Positions 25,184 through 34,599 are shown, numbered from the stretch's first letter. The stretch: DNA of 64,000 nt from Pseudonocardia acidicola (GCF_012911935.1 NZ_JAAXLA010000004.1:1-64000), one strand, 5' to 3'. A program made the numbers and translations. Notes: generated by a model from the letters alone, not told the origin.

Positions 25184-27333
25184 CCCTGGTCGACGCCGAG
25201 ACCTCCGACGCGTGGGCGACCGGAGCCGGGCCGCCCGTGCCGCCCGCCGAGACCGGCACCGTCACCGCCGTCGAGGGCTCCACGTTCTGCGTGTCCTCGA
25301 CCTCCGGAGACATGCTGCGCGACTTCCCGCACGGGCTGTTCGTCGCCGACACCCGGATCGTGTCGTGCTGGAAGCTCGCAGTCGACGGCCAGGCCGTGGA
25401 GACCCTCACCGCGCTCGAGGACCCCACCGAGCCCTACCGGGTGACCTTCGTGGGCCGCACCGCGCCGCACAGCGGGCACGCCGACAGCACGGTGCTCGTC
25501 CTGCGCCACCGCTACGTCGGCGACGGTATGCGCGAGGACGTCGTGCTGCGCAACCTGGGCCGGGAGGCGACGGGGGTGACCCTGTCCCTCACCGTCACCA
25601 CCGACTTCGCCGACCTGTTCGAGGTGAAGCAACGCCGCGTGAACCCCGCGCACGGGGTCGTCGTCGACGTCGGCGCGGACGCCCTGACCTACCAGCTCGA
25701 GACCCCCACCGACGTGCGCGGCTCCCGGATCACCGCAACCGGCGACCCCGGCATCTCGCCGGGCCGGTTCACCTTTCACCTGGTGATCCCGGCCCGCTCG
25801 GAATGGTCGACCTGCCTGAGCGTCGAGGCCTTGGTCGGGGGACGCCGCATCCCGCCGCGGCACCGCTGCGGGGCACCGGTGCAGACGAGCCCCCCGGCGC
25901 GACGGATGCAGGCCTGGCGGCTGGCCGCCCCGAGCATCCGGACCCCGGACACCGTCCTCGCCGACACGCTGCGGGCCAGCGCCCGGGACCTGGGTGCGCT
26001 GCAGATCGAGGACCCGGATCACCCCGACTGTCCCGTCGTCGCGGCCGGGGCGCCGTGGTTCATGGCCCTGTTCGGCCGCGACTGTCTGCTGACCAGCTGG
26101 ATGGCGCTTCCGCTTGACCCGCGGCTGGCTCGGTGCAGCCTGCGCACGCTGGCCCGGCTCCAGGGCCGGAAGTCCGATCCACTCACCGAGGAGCAGCCCG
26201 GCCGGATCCTGCACGAGGTGCGCATGGGCCGGGAGGCCGGGCTCGCCCTGGGTGGCGGCAACGTCTACTACGGCACTGTCGACGCGACCCCGCTGTTCGT
26301 CATGCTGGTCGGCGAGCTGCACCGCTGGGGCGAGCTGCCCGACGAGGACCTCAGGGCGCTCCTGCCGGCGGTCGACCGGGCGCTGACCTGGATCGCCGAC
26401 TACGGCGATCTCGACGGCGACGGGTTCGTCGAGTACCGCAGGCACACCGACCGGGGGTTGGCCAACCAGGGCTGGAAGGACTCCTTCGACGGGGTCAATC
26501 ACGCGGACGGCCGGCTCGCGGTCCCACCCATCGCACTGTGCGAGGTGCAGGGCTACGCCTACGCCGCGTTCCGCGCCCGCGCCGCCATCGCCACGACGCT
26601 CGGCGACCCGGCGGCGGAGTCGTACTGGCGAGGCCGGGCGGCCACGCTCAAGTCGGAGTTCAACCACTGGTTCTGGATGGACGACCGGGAGGCGTTCGCG
26701 ATCGCACTCGACGGGGACAAGGAGCAGGTCGACGCGGTCACGTCCAACATGGGGCACTGCCTGTGGACCGGCATCGTCGATGACGAGAAGGCGCCCGCGG
26801 TGGCCCGGCACCTGTCCGGCGAGCGGCTCGACAGCGGGTTCGGCGTGCGCACGCTGGCGAACGACATGGGCGCCTACAACCCGATGAGCTATCACAACGG
26901 CTCGGTATGGCCGCACGACAGCGCGATCGCGGTGGCCGGGCTGGCCCGCTACGGCTTCGTCGAGCAGGCTCAGCGGATCGCGCTCGAGGTGCTCGACGCC
27001 TCGGCCCGGTTCGGCGACCGGCTGCCCGAGCTGTACTGCGGCTTCGACCGCGAGCAGTTCTCCCGCCCGGTCCCCTACCCCACCTCCTGCTCGCCGCAGG
27101 CGTGGGCGGCCGCCTCCCCGCTGCTGCTCACCCGCAGCCTGCTGCGGCTGGACCCGGACCTACCGGCCGCGCGGGTCGGCTTCGACCCGGTGCTGCCCGA
27201 GCGGATGCTCCCGTTGCGGATCGAGAACGTGCCGCTGGGGGGCGGGCGGATCGACCTGGAGATCCGGTCGGACGGTTGGGAGCTCGACGGGCTGCCCGAC
27301 GAGGTGGCTCTCGACGCCGGCCCGCAGGACTGA
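25180..27333 (+). CDS. Glycogen debranching enzyme-type protein (amylo-alpha-1,6-glucosidase family)
   Basis: A 717-residue protein. An N-terminal glycogen-debranching beta domain (about 20-210) is followed by an (alpha/alpha)6-barrel glycosidase domain (about 260-660). The barrel carries PWFMALFGRDCLLTSW, GWKDSFDGVNHADG and NPMSYHNGSVWPHDSAIAV, with acidic residues that fit catalysis. It probably trims or remodels alpha-glucan, or a related storage or osmolyte sugar. ATG 25180 overlaps the glycosyltransferase stop; an in-frame GTG at 25174 would add two residues. A terminator-like hairpin follows the stop. The pairing with a GT4 gene is recurrent in actinobacteria. Confidence 0.87.
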   Translation: MTLVDAETSDAWATGAGPPVPPAETGTVTAVEGSTFCVSSTSGDMLRDFPHGLFVADTRIVSCWKLAVDGQAVETLTALEDPTEPYRVTFVGRTAPHSGHADSTVLVLRHRYVGDGMREDVVLRNLGREATGVTLSLTVTTDFADLFEVKQRRVNPAHGVVVDVGADALTYQLETPTDVRGSRITATGDPGISPGRFTFHLVIPARSEWSTCLSVEALVGGRRIPPRHRCGAPVQTSPPARRMQAWRLAAPSIRTPDTVLADTLRASARDLGALQIEDPDHPDCPVVAAGAPWFMALFGRDCLLTSWMALPLDPRLARCSLRTLARLQGRKSDPLTEEQPGRILHEVRMGREAGLALGGGNVYYGTVDATPLFVMLVGELHRWGELPDEDLRALLPAVDRALTWIADYGDLDGDGFVEYRRHTDRGLANQGWKDSFDGVNHADGRLAVPPIALCEVQGYAYAAFRARAAIATTLGDPAAESYWRGRAATLKSEFNHWFWMDDREAFAIALDGDKEQVDAVTSNMGHCLWTGIVDDEKAPAVARHLSGERLDSGFGVRTLANDMGAYNPMSYHNGSVWPHDSAIAVAGLARYGFVEQAQRIALEVLDASARFGDRLPELYCGFDREQFSRPVPYPTSCSPQAWAAASPLLLTRSLLRLDPDLPAARVGFDPVLPERMLPLRIENVPLGGGRIDLEIRSDGWELDGLPDEVALDAGPQD

Positions 27334-27363
27334 AATCGCCCTGACCGACGTCTCGGGCGTCCT

Positions 27364-27382
27364 CGGGCCCATGCGGGGCCCG
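27364..27382 (+). terminator. GC-rich hairpin after the debranching-type gene
   Basis: CGGGCCC (27364-27370) and GGGCCCG (27376-27382) pair around a 5-base loop, enclosed by flanking GACGTC copies that could extend the structure. It lies 31 bp after the stop and before the convergent coxE gene. Confidence 0.5.
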
Positions 27383-27498
27383 CGACGTCAGGAGCCCCGT
27401 GGGCGACATCCGCACCGAACTGCGGGTGGAGCAGCTCGCCCCACCGGCGGGCGCGGCCTCCTCGCGATGCTGCTCGGTGTGATGTCGGGACACGTCTT

Positions 27499-28704
27499 CT
27501 AGCGGCCACCGCCGGCTGTCGACCGGGAGAACCGGTTCGGGGTGGTGTCGGCCAGCGCGGCGAGCAGGTCGTCGATCGCGGCCAGGCTGTGCGCGCTGAC
27601 CACGGCGTCGCAATACGGCCAGGCCGCGGCCATGCCGCCGACCAGCGGCCGGTACCCGGGCACGCGGGTCCGCGGGTTGGCCCACACGATGCGGTGGGCC
27701 AGCCGGGACAGCCGCGCCATCTGGGTCCGCAGCAGCGCCGGGTCCCCGGTCTCCCAGCCGTCGGAGATGATCAAGACGACCGCGCCGCGGGCCATCCCGC
27801 GGGCGCCGTGCGCGTCCAGGAACTCCTTGAGCGCCTCCCCGATCCGGGTCCCGCCGGACCAGTCCGGAGCGAGCCGGCCGGCCCGCCGCAACGCGATCGC
27901 CGGGGTGCTGGGGGCGAGCACCGGGGTGAGCCGGGTCAGCCGGGTCGCGAACGTGAAGACCTCGGCGCCGGCGCCGCCGCCCGCGCAGTAGAGCAGCTGC
28001 AGCAGGGCGCGGGCGAAGGGCGCCATCGATCCGGAGATGTCGCACAGCACGACGAGCAGGCGCGGCCGCTGCCGCGGGGTGCGACGGACCAGGGTGATCG
28101 GGACACCCGTGGTGCGCCGGGCGGTGCGCAGGGTCGACCGCAGGTCCACCCGCGGGCCGTGCGAGGCGCGCCGGGTGCGCCGGGAGCGCCGCGGCGGAAT
28201 GGCCACCCGCAACCGGCTCATCGCCGTGGACAGCGTCAGCAGTTCCGCGGGCGACAGCTCGTCGAAGTCGCGGCCGGCGAGCCGTTCGGCGGCGCTCGCG
28301 ATCGCCGGCAGTGGCGCCTCGACGCCGCCTGCGGCCGCGGCCGTGCCGGGCGCGAGGTGCAGCACGCCGCCGCCTCGGGTGTCACCGCCGCGGGGCTCGC
28401 CACGACCTGGCCCACCGGCCGGCGCCGGCGCGTTCGGGTCGCCGCGGGACTCGGCCACGTCGACCGGTCCGCCGAACACCGCACCGAAGACCCGGTCGAA
28501 CACGGGGATCTGCGCCGGGTCGGACACGACGGTGGCCAGCGCGCACCAGTACAGCCGGCGCACCGTCCGCGGCGCCACGAGGACGACGGCCCGGGCCAGC
28601 CGCTCCGCGCGTTCGGGGCCGACGGGCAGCCCGGCGTCGTGGCAGGCGGCGGCGAACCGGGCGACCAGCGCCGGCAGGTCACCCCACACCGGCGACTCGC
28701 TCAC
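27499..28704 (-). CDS. coxE: VWA-domain protein CoxE, CO dehydrogenase set 1
   Basis: A 401-residue von Willebrand factor A protein of the CoxE type, which works with the CoxD AAA+ ATPase in maturing the CO dehydrogenase active site (sulfur and copper insertion in Oligotropha). The MIDAS motif DISGSM begins at about residue 222. SGGTRIGEALKEF and VVLIISDGWETGD complete the metal site. The middle (about 85-130) is a Gly/Pro-rich linker. The GTG start at 28704 lies inside a dispersed repeat copy, so the first five residues come from it and the true conserved start may be slightly later. It is the last gene of the set 1 operon. Confidence 0.85.
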   Translation of the reverse strand: MSESPVWGDLPALVARFAAACHDAGLPVGPERAERLARAVVLVAPRTVRRLYWCALATVVSDPAQIPVFDRVFGAVFGGPVDVAESRGDPNAPAPAGGPGRGEPRGGDTRGGGVLHLAPGTAAAAGGVEAPLPAIASAAERLAGRDFDELSPAELLTLSTAMSRLRVAIPPRRSRRTRRASHGPRVDLRSTLRTARRTTGVPITLVRRTPRQRPRLLVVLCDISGSMAPFARALLQLLYCAGGGAGAEVFTFATRLTRLTPVLAPSTPAIALRRAGRLAPDWSGGTRIGEALKEFLDAHGARGMARGAVVLIISDGWETGDPALLRTQMARLSRLAHRIVWANPRTRVPGYRPLVGGMAAAWPYCDAVVSAHSLAAIDDLLAALADTTPNRFSRSTAGGGR

Positions 28705-28728
28705 CCGAAACCGCCGACTCGCGGGTCA
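28693..28728 (-). repeat. Dispersed repeat copy at the coxD-coxE junction
   Basis: On the minus strand it starts at the coxD stop, reads TGACCCGCGAGTCGGC, and is followed by a second GCGAGTCG that forms the coxE start region. Related copies lie at 39881-39935 and 45308-45346, both also beginning at a stop codon. Confidence 0.6.
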
Positions 28729-29622
28729 GGCATGGGGGATCAGGGTGGCGAGGCCCGCTGCGCGGGCGGTGGCCGCGTCCTCGTCGTACTTGAGCACCGC
28801 ACCCAGCGTGCGCTCGGCGGCAGCGACGTCGAGGTCCGCCACACCGAGCACGTGCAGCGCGGTCGTCCAGCTGATCGCCTCCGCGACCCCGGGCGGTTTC
28901 AGCAGGTCCAAGGCCCGGAACCGCTGCACCGCCGGGGCGACCCGGCTCGCGAGCCAGCCCGCCGCCTCCGGTACCCGTCGGCGGATGATCTCCTCCACTC
29001 GCCGCGGGTCCGGGTACCCGATCCAGTGGTAGAGGCAGCGCCGCTTCAGCGCGTCGTGCAGGTCGCGGGTGCGGTTGGAGGTGAGCACCGCGACCGGTGG
29101 CACGATCGCGCGCCGCGTGCCCAGCTCCGGAATGGTCACCGCCGACTCGGCGAGCATCTCGAACAGGAACGCCTCGAACTCGTCGTCGGCGCGGTCGATC
29201 TCGTCGATGAGCAGCACCGCGGGCCGCGGCCCCGGATGGCTGATCGCGGCCAGCAGCGGCCGCGCCAGCAGATAGTCCTCGGTGAACAGGTCGGCGTCGC
29301 GGAGCTGCTCCCCGCGGCTCTCCGCCAGCCGGATCGACAGCAGCTGGCGCGGGTAGTTCCACTCGTAGAGCGCCTCCCCCGCGGTCAGCCCCTCATAACA
29401 CTGCAGCCGCAGCAACGTGGTGTCGAGCGCCTCGGCGAGCGCCGTCGCCGCGCGGGTCTTGCCGACCCCGGGCTCGCCCTCGAGCAGCAGCGGCTGGCCG
29501 ATGCGCATGGCCAGGAACAGGGCGGTGGCCAGCGCGTCGTCGGCCAGGTACCCGACGTCGTCCAGCGCGGCACGCAGGGCGTCCACGTCGGGAACGGCGG
29601 GCAGATCGGGCACCCGGGTCAC
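28726..29622 (-). CDS. coxD: MoxR-family AAA+ ATPase CoxD, CO dehydrogenase set 1
   Basis: A 298-residue MoxR-type AAA+ chaperone required for assembling the sulfur- and copper-loaded molybdenum site of CO dehydrogenase. Walker A GEPGVGKT is at about 49-56, Walker B VLLIDEIDRADDEFE near 125-139, sensor 1 in VLTSNRTRDL and an arginine finger region in LKRRCLYHWIGYPDP. GTG 29622 overlaps the XdhC-YHS stop by 4 bp. A paralogue (42969-43880) is alike throughout, so each CO dehydrogenase may have its own maturation pair, or the pairs may be shared. Confidence 0.9.
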   Translation of the reverse strand: MTRVPDLPAVPDVDALRAALDDVGYLADDALATALFLAMRIGQPLLLEGEPGVGKTRAATALAEALDTTLLRLQCYEGLTAGEALYEWNYPRQLLSIRLAESRGEQLRDADLFTEDYLLARPLLAAISHPGPRPAVLLIDEIDRADDEFEAFLFEMLAESAVTIPELGTRRAIVPPVAVLTSNRTRDLHDALKRRCLYHWIGYPDPRRVEEIIRRRVPEAAGWLASRVAPAVQRFRALDLLKPPGVAEAISWTTALHVLGVADLDVAAAERTLGAVLKYDEDAATARAAGLATLIPHA

Positions 29623-30605
29623 CCCGTGAACCGTGCCGGGTCGTCGAGGAACGCCTGCCGGCAACCGGTGCCGCAGAACCAGTAGCCCTGCCCGCCGTGC
29701 CGGGCCGACACGCCGGCGGGCGTCAGCGCGACCTCCATCCCGCACACCGGGTCGATCGCGATCTGCAACGGCGCGGGCTTCGCCGGCGGCGGCTCGTCAG
29801 GGACCGGGACCTCGAGCGCCCGCTCGGCAGGCGGCTCGGTGCGCAGCGTGTCCGGCACCGTGACGCTGCTGCGGGGCCGGCGGGCCACGATGTCGGCGAA
29901 CACCGACAGCGCGATCTCCGGGGCCGTCCGGGCCCCGATGTCCAGCCCGGCCGGGGCGTGGACCCGGTCGAGCTGCTCGGCGGGCACGCCGAGCGCGGCG
30001 AGCTCCTCGCGCACCCCGGCCGCCCGTCTGCGGCTGGCCACCAGCGCGATGTAGGGCACCTCCGCGCGCAACGCCGCGCGCAGCACCGCGGCCTCGTCGC
30101 GCCCGTGCGAGGCGACGACGACGGCGGCGGTGTCCGCCGCGACGGGAACGCTCGGGTCGGCCCCCGCCCGGACGTCGTAGTCCAGCGCGGTGCCGACCCG
30201 GACCAGGGCCCGGGCCACCGGGGCCTCGCCGAACACCGAGATCAGCGTGGGCGGGACCATCGCCTCCAGGAAGATCTCCAGGGTGCCGCCGGACAGGCAC
30301 GGGTTGCCGACCGTGCGCACCCCCTCCACCGGGGCGTCGTCGCCACCGGCGCTCGGGGTGATCCGCAACAGCCCGGACTCACCGGCCGCCAGCAACCGCA
30401 GCCCCTCCAGCCGCACGGTCGACTCCGCGCACACCCCGCCGACGAAGCCGTCGATGGTGCCGTCGGGCAGCACGAGCGCACAGTCCCCCGGCTTCGCACT
30501 GGTCGGGCGTTCGGCACGGACCACCGTCGCGAGGACGAACGGCGTCCGGCCGGCCCGCAGGTCGTCGACCCGCGCCAGCAGCTCGCCGCGGCTCACGGTG
30601 ATCAC
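29619..30605 (-). CDS. XdhC/CoxF-family chaperone fused to a YHS metal-binding domain
   Basis: A 328-residue protein. The XdhC part (about 1-235) has TSAKPGDCALVLPDGT and GFVGGVCAE near the start and a Rossmann half with LISVFGEAPVARAL. XdhC proteins bind and sulfurate molybdenum cofactor for the large subunit. After a proline-rich linker (about 245-283), a C-terminal YHS domain begins at DPVCGMEV and contains YWFCGTGCRQAF. YHS/TRASH domains often bind copper or other soft metals, so this fusion could help deliver the copper of the CO dehydrogenase cluster. That role is a hypothesis. It overlaps coxL and coxD by 4 bp each. Confidence 0.85.
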   Translation of the reverse strand: MITVSRGELLARVDDLRAGRTPFVLATVVRAERPTSAKPGDCALVLPDGTIDGFVGGVCAESTVRLEGLRLLAAGESGLLRITPSAGGDDAPVEGVRTVGNPCLSGGTLEIFLEAMVPPTLISVFGEAPVARALVRVGTALDYDVRAGADPSVPVAADTAAVVVASHGRDEAAVLRAALRAEVPYIALVASRRRAAGVREELAALGVPAEQLDRVHAPAGLDIGARTAPEIALSVFADIVARRPRSSVTVPDTLRTEPPAERALEVPVPDEPPPAKPAPLQIAIDPVCGMEVALTPAGVSARHGGQGYWFCGTGCRQAFLDDPARFTG

Positions 30606-33007
30606 CGGATCGCCAGGTCGGGACGGATCGGGCGGCCCTGCACGGCCCGCCAGACGTGCGCCGGGGTCAGCGGCATGTCCGCGTGCCGGACCCCGATCGC
30701 GTCGAGCACGGCGTTGACCACGGCGGCGGGTGACCCGACGGTGGCCGACTCACCGACCCCCTTGGCGCCGATCGGATGGTGCGGTGACGGTGTCACGGTC
30801 TCTCCCAGTTCCCAGGACGGGCATTCCATCGACGTCGGAAGGAGGTAGTCCATGAACGAGGCACCGAGATGGTTCCCGTCGTCGTCGAAGGCCATCAGCT
30901 CCATCAACGCCATCCCGATCCCGTCGGCCAGCCCCCCGTGCACCTGGCCCTCGACGATCATCGGGTTGATCCGGACCCCGCAGTCGTCCACCGCGACGAA
31001 CCGGCGGACCTTCACCTGCCCGGTGCCCGGGTCGACGTCCACCACGCAGATGTAGGCGCCGAACGGATAGGTCAGGTTGGGCGGGTTGTAGACGCAGCTC
31101 GCGTCGAGATGGCCCTCCACGCCGTCGGGCAGCTCCAGGTCGGAGTGTGCGGCCAGCGCGATCTGCGCCATCGTCGCCCCGGCGGCCGGGTCGCCGGCGA
31201 CCTGCCAGCGCCCCTTGTGCCACTCCAGGTCGTCCGCAGACACCTCGAGCATCGCCGCGGCCACGATCCGGGCGCGCTCGCGGACCTTGCGGGCCACCAT
31301 GACGGCGGCCGCCCCGGACACCGGGGTCGAGCGGGAGCCGTAGGTGCCCAGCCCGAACGGGGTCTGGTCGGTGTCGCCCTGCACCAGTTCGACGTCGTCG
31401 GGTGAGACGCCCAGCTCTTCGGCGACGATCTGGGCGAACGTGGTCTCGTGGCCCTGCCCCTGGCTCATGCACGACACCCGCAGCACCGCGGTGCCGGTGG
31501 GGTGCACCCGCAGTTCCGCGCCGTCGGCCATGCCCAGGCCCATGATGTCCATCGTCCGGCGTGGGCCGGCGCCCACGGCCTCGGTGAAGAAACTGATCCC
31601 GACACCCAGCAGCTCACCGCGGCCGGTCTCGGCGTAGGCCGCGCGCCTGCGGGCCTGCTCGCGGCGCAGCTCGTCGTAGCCGGCCATCTCCAGGGCGAGC
31701 GCCAGGGTGCGCGGATAGTCACCGGAGTCGTACTCCCATCCCGTCGCGCAGGCGTACGGGAACTGTTCCGGGCGCAGCAGGTTGCGCATCCGGACCTCGG
31801 CGGGGTCGAGCCCGAGGTCGTGGCAGAGCACGTCGACCAGGCGCTCGACCAGATAGGACGCCTCGGTGATGCGGAACGAGCACGCATAGGCCACGCCGCC
31901 GGGCGCCTTGTTGGTGTAGACGCCGGTGACCCGGCAGTGCGCGGCCGCCACGTCGTAGGAGCCGGTGAAGATGGTGAAGAACCCGGCCGGGAACTTCGAC
32001 GGCTGCGCGGTCCCGTTGAACGCGCCGTGGTCGGCCAGCACCCGGACCCGCAACCCGAGGATCCGCCCGTCGCGCGTCGCCGCGATCTCCCCGTGCATGT
32101 GGTAGTCGCGGGCGAACGACGTGCTCATCAGGTTCTCCGAGCGGTCCTCGGTCCACTTCACCGGAGACCCGGTCAGCACCGAACCCACCACCGCGCACAG
32201 GTAGCCGGGGTACATGCCGACCTTGTTGCCGAATCCGCCCCCGATGTCCGGGGCCACGATCCGGATCTTGTGTTCCGGGATGCCGGCGATGCGCGCGTAG
32301 AGCATCCGGTGGGTGTGCGGGGCCTGGGTGGTGGCGTGCACGGTGAGCTTGCCCGAGATCCGGTCGGCGTCGGCGACGATGCCGCAGGTCTCCAGCGGGG
32401 CCGGGTGCACCCGCGGGTAGAGCAGGTCGCACCCGGAGACGTGCTCGGCCGCGGCGAACACGGCATCGGTGGCCGCGGCGTCGCCGGCCTCCCAGTCGAA
32501 GACGTGGTTGTCGGTGCGCCCGTCGATCTCGTCGCGGATCAGCGGCGCGTCCGGGTCCAGGGCGCGGCGGGCGTCGATCACCGGCGGCAACGGTTCGTAC
32601 TCGACCTCGATCAGGCTCAGCGCGTCGCGCGCGGCGTAGCGGTCCTCGGCGACGACGAAGGCGACCTCCTGCCCCTGGTAGCGCACCTTGTCCGTGGCCA
32701 GCACCGCCGCGACGTCGTGCGACAGCGTCGGCATCCAGGCCAGCCCGCGCCCGGCGAGGGTCTCGCCGGTGATCACCGCCCGGACCTTGGGGTGCGACTC
32801 GGCGGCGCTGGTGTCGACCGCGGTGATCCGGGCGTGCGCGTACGGGCTGCGCAGGATCGCGCCGTGCAGCATCCCGGGCAGCCGCAGGTCGTCGACGTAG
32901 CGGCCGCGGCCGCGGACGAACCGCGCGTCCTCCTTGCGCAGCATCCGCCCGTGCCCCATCGGCGTCGGGACGTCGCTGAACCCGCTGAACTCCCCGAGCG
33001 CGCTCAC
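30602..33007 (-). CDS. coxL: CO dehydrogenase large subunit CoxL, form I type, set 1
   Basis: Molybdopterin cytosine dinucleotide-binding subunit that oxidises CO to CO2; 801 residues. The active-site loop reads AYACSFR (about 373-379). This fits the form I signature AYXCSFR, whose Cys (here about 376) binds copper of the Mo-S-Cu centre; form II would read AYRGAGR. QGQGHETT (about 516-523) and the general-base Glu in KGVGES (about 753) are intact. GTG 33007 overlaps coxS. Alanine at the X position differs from the Arg of the best-known enzymes and from set 2, so kinetic behaviour could differ. Confidence 0.9.
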   Translation of the reverse strand: MSALGEFSGFSDVPTPMGHGRMLRKEDARFVRGRGRYVDDLRLPGMLHGAILRSPYAHARITAVDTSAAESHPKVRAVITGETLAGRGLAWMPTLSHDVAAVLATDKVRYQGQEVAFVVAEDRYAARDALSLIEVEYEPLPPVIDARRALDPDAPLIRDEIDGRTDNHVFDWEAGDAAATDAVFAAAEHVSGCDLLYPRVHPAPLETCGIVADADRISGKLTVHATTQAPHTHRMLYARIAGIPEHKIRIVAPDIGGGFGNKVGMYPGYLCAVVGSVLTGSPVKWTEDRSENLMSTSFARDYHMHGEIAATRDGRILGLRVRVLADHGAFNGTAQPSKFPAGFFTIFTGSYDVAAAHCRVTGVYTNKAPGGVAYACSFRITEASYLVERLVDVLCHDLGLDPAEVRMRNLLRPEQFPYACATGWEYDSGDYPRTLALALEMAGYDELRREQARRRAAYAETGRGELLGVGISFFTEAVGAGPRRTMDIMGLGMADGAELRVHPTGTAVLRVSCMSQGQGHETTFAQIVAEELGVSPDDVELVQGDTDQTPFGLGTYGSRSTPVSGAAAVMVARKVRERARIVAAAMLEVSADDLEWHKGRWQVAGDPAAGATMAQIALAAHSDLELPDGVEGHLDASCVYNPPNLTYPFGAYICVVDVDPGTGQVKVRRFVAVDDCGVRINPMIVEGQVHGGLADGIGMALMELMAFDDDGNHLGASFMDYLLPTSMECPSWELGETVTPSPHHPIGAKGVGESATVGSPAAVVNAVLDAIGVRHADMPLTPAHVWRAVQGRPIRPDLAIR

Positions 33008-33483
33008 GCGGCACCGTCCCGGGCGTTCTCGGCCGCCGCGGCGTGCCGGATCGAGCGCACGATGTTCTCGTAGCCGGTGCACCGGCAGGTCTGGCCCGCG
33101 ATCGCCTCACGGATCTCGGCCTCGGTCGGGTCCGGGTTGTGGTCGAGCAGCCAGCGGGCGGTCATCAGCATCCCCGGTGTGCAGAAGCCGCACTGCAGGC
33201 CGTGGCATCGGATGAACGACAGCTGCACCTGGTCCAGGCCGAAGGGACCCTCGAGGCCCTCCACGGTGCGCACCCGCCGGCCGCCGGCCATCACCGCCAG
33301 CACCGTGCACGACTTCACCGGCACGTCGTCCATCCACACCGTGCACGCGCCGCAGTTGGACGTGTCGCAGCCCCAGTGCGTCCCGGTCAAGCCGAGTTCG
33401 TCGCGCAGCAGATGCACCAGCAGCAACCGGGGCTCGACCTCGCGGACGTGCTCGACTCCGTTGACCCACACCGTGATCTGCAC
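33004..33483 (-). CDS. coxS: CO dehydrogenase small [2Fe-2S] subunit CoxS, set 1
   Basis: A 159-residue iron-sulfur subunit passing electrons from the Mo-Cu site to FAD. The N-terminal plant-type [2Fe-2S] cluster uses Cys about 39, 44, 47 and 59 (GCDTSNCGACTV). The C-terminal cluster uses Cys about 98, 101, 133 and 135 (QCGFCTPG and CRCTGY). GTG 33483 lies 4 bp after the coxM stop. The M-S-L gene order matches known cox operons. Confidence 0.93.
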   Translation of the reverse strand: MQITVWVNGVEHVREVEPRLLLVHLLRDELGLTGTHWGCDTSNCGACTVWMDDVPVKSCTVLAVMAGGRRVRTVEGLEGPFGLDQVQLSFIRCHGLQCGFCTPGMLMTARWLLDHNPDPTEAEIREAIAGQTCRCTGYENIVRSIRHAAAAENARDGAA

Positions 33484-33487
33484 GCGA

Positions 33488-34378
33488 TCAGGCCTCCCCG
33501 CCCCGGGCCCGGGCCGCGGCCCGGCGCAGCGCCCGGACGGTCAGCTCGTCCGCGAGGTGGCGCTTGTAGTCGACCGGCCCACGCTGGTCGGCCACCGGGC
33601 TGCAGTGCTCGGCGGCGATCCGCCCGGCCTCGGCGAAGGTCTCCTCCGTGGCCGGGCGGCCACGCAGGTACTCCTCGGCCTGCACCGCGGTGAAGTCCGG
33701 GGCCCCGACGGCGGTGAGACCGAGACCGACCTCGGCGACGGTGCCGTCAGGGGCGAGCCACAGCGCGGCAGCGGCCGCGGCGACGGCCCAGTCCCCGGCC
33801 CGGCGGTCGACCTTGAGGTAGGTGCTGCCCCCGCCTGGGCGCAGCGGGACGCGCAGCTCGGCCAGGATCTCCGCCGGGCCGACCACGGTCTGGTAGGGCC
33901 CGGTGAAGAACTCGCGCACCGGCACGGTGCGTTCGCCGTCGAGGCCGCGGATCACCGCGGTGGCCCGCAGCGCGGTGAACGCCCCGGACAGGTCCTCGGA
34001 CGGGTCGGCCTGGCAGACCGAGCCGCCGACGGTGCCGCGGTTGCGCACGAGCGGATCGGCGATCATGCGCTCGGCGTCGTGCAGCATCGGGTAGTGCTCG
34101 CCCGCGACCGCGGAGCCGAGCAGGTCGGCATGCCGGGTCATCGCGCCGATCCGCAGCTCAGCGCCCTCGTCACCGACCTCGACACGGATCTCGCCGAGCT
34201 CGTCCAGGTCGTTGATGTCGATGAGCATCTCCGGCTGGGCCAGCCGCAGTTTCATCATCGGGATCAGGCTGTGCCCACCGGCCACGATGCGCGCCTCGGG
34301 GCCGTACCGGGCCAGCAGCGAGATGGCGTGATCGACGCTCGTCGCCCGCTGGTACTCGAAGTGGGCGGGCACCTGCAT
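33488..34378 (-). CDS. coxM: CO dehydrogenase medium FAD subunit CoxM, set 1
   Basis: A 296-residue FAD-binding subunit. The two flavin motifs are AGGHSLIPMMKLR near residue 37 and RGTVGGSVCQADPSEDL around 115. ATG 34378 follows GGGAG by 7 bases; a longer in-frame start at 34462 has no such site. It is first in the leftward operon coxM-S-L-xdhC/YHS-D-E, which has stop/start overlaps or tiny gaps throughout. The start lies 106 bp from the LysR-type box at 34484-34497. Confidence 0.92.
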   Translation of the reverse strand: MQVPAHFEYQRATSVDHAISLLARYGPEARIVAGGHSLIPMMKLRLAQPEMLIDINDLDELGEIRVEVGDEGAELRIGAMTRHADLLGSAVAGEHYPMLHDAERMIADPLVRNRGTVGGSVCQADPSEDLSGAFTALRATAVIRGLDGERTVPVREFFTGPYQTVVGPAEILAELRVPLRPGGGSTYLKVDRRAGDWAVAAAAAALWLAPDGTVAEVGLGLTAVGAPDFTAVQAEEYLRGRPATEETFAEAGRIAAEHCSPVADQRGPVDYKRHLADELTVRALRRAAARARGGEA

Positions 34379-34472
34379 GGGCACTCCCGGGTCGGCCGCG
34401 ACCGGCGCCGTCGACCTGTCCGGCGGCGTCGCTCGTATCGAGGCCATCGTGGTCCCGATCACAGCGCCTCAG

Positions 34473-34499
34473 CAAATCGGACTTAAGTCTTCGCTTAGG
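34473..34499. promoter_or_regulatory. Candidate LysR-type operator in the divergent cox control region
   Basis: A 27-bp block nearly repeated upstream of the LysR gene at 44301-44327 (22 of 27 positions equal by eye). Its core (34484-34497) is TAAGT-CTTC-GCTTA, an inverted repeat with one mismatch. The AT-rich palindrome with a T...A pattern is typical of LysR sites. It stands between coxM of set 1 (leftward) and set 2 (rightward). Regulation by the 44.4-kb LysR protein is inferred. Confidence 0.65.
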
Positions 34500-34599
34500 G
34501 CGTGGATGTGCTCTGCGTCTCCACGCGGCAGCATGGCGGCACTTGACACGCCAGTCGAAACAGGTGTGAGGTTGCCCACCACCTCAGGGTGGTCATCTC

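Noticed and set aside
34379-34462. Longer coxM set 1 start at 34462
   Set aside because: No ribosome site, and the extra residues are not conserved; ATG 34378 has GGGAG and the family-like N-terminus.
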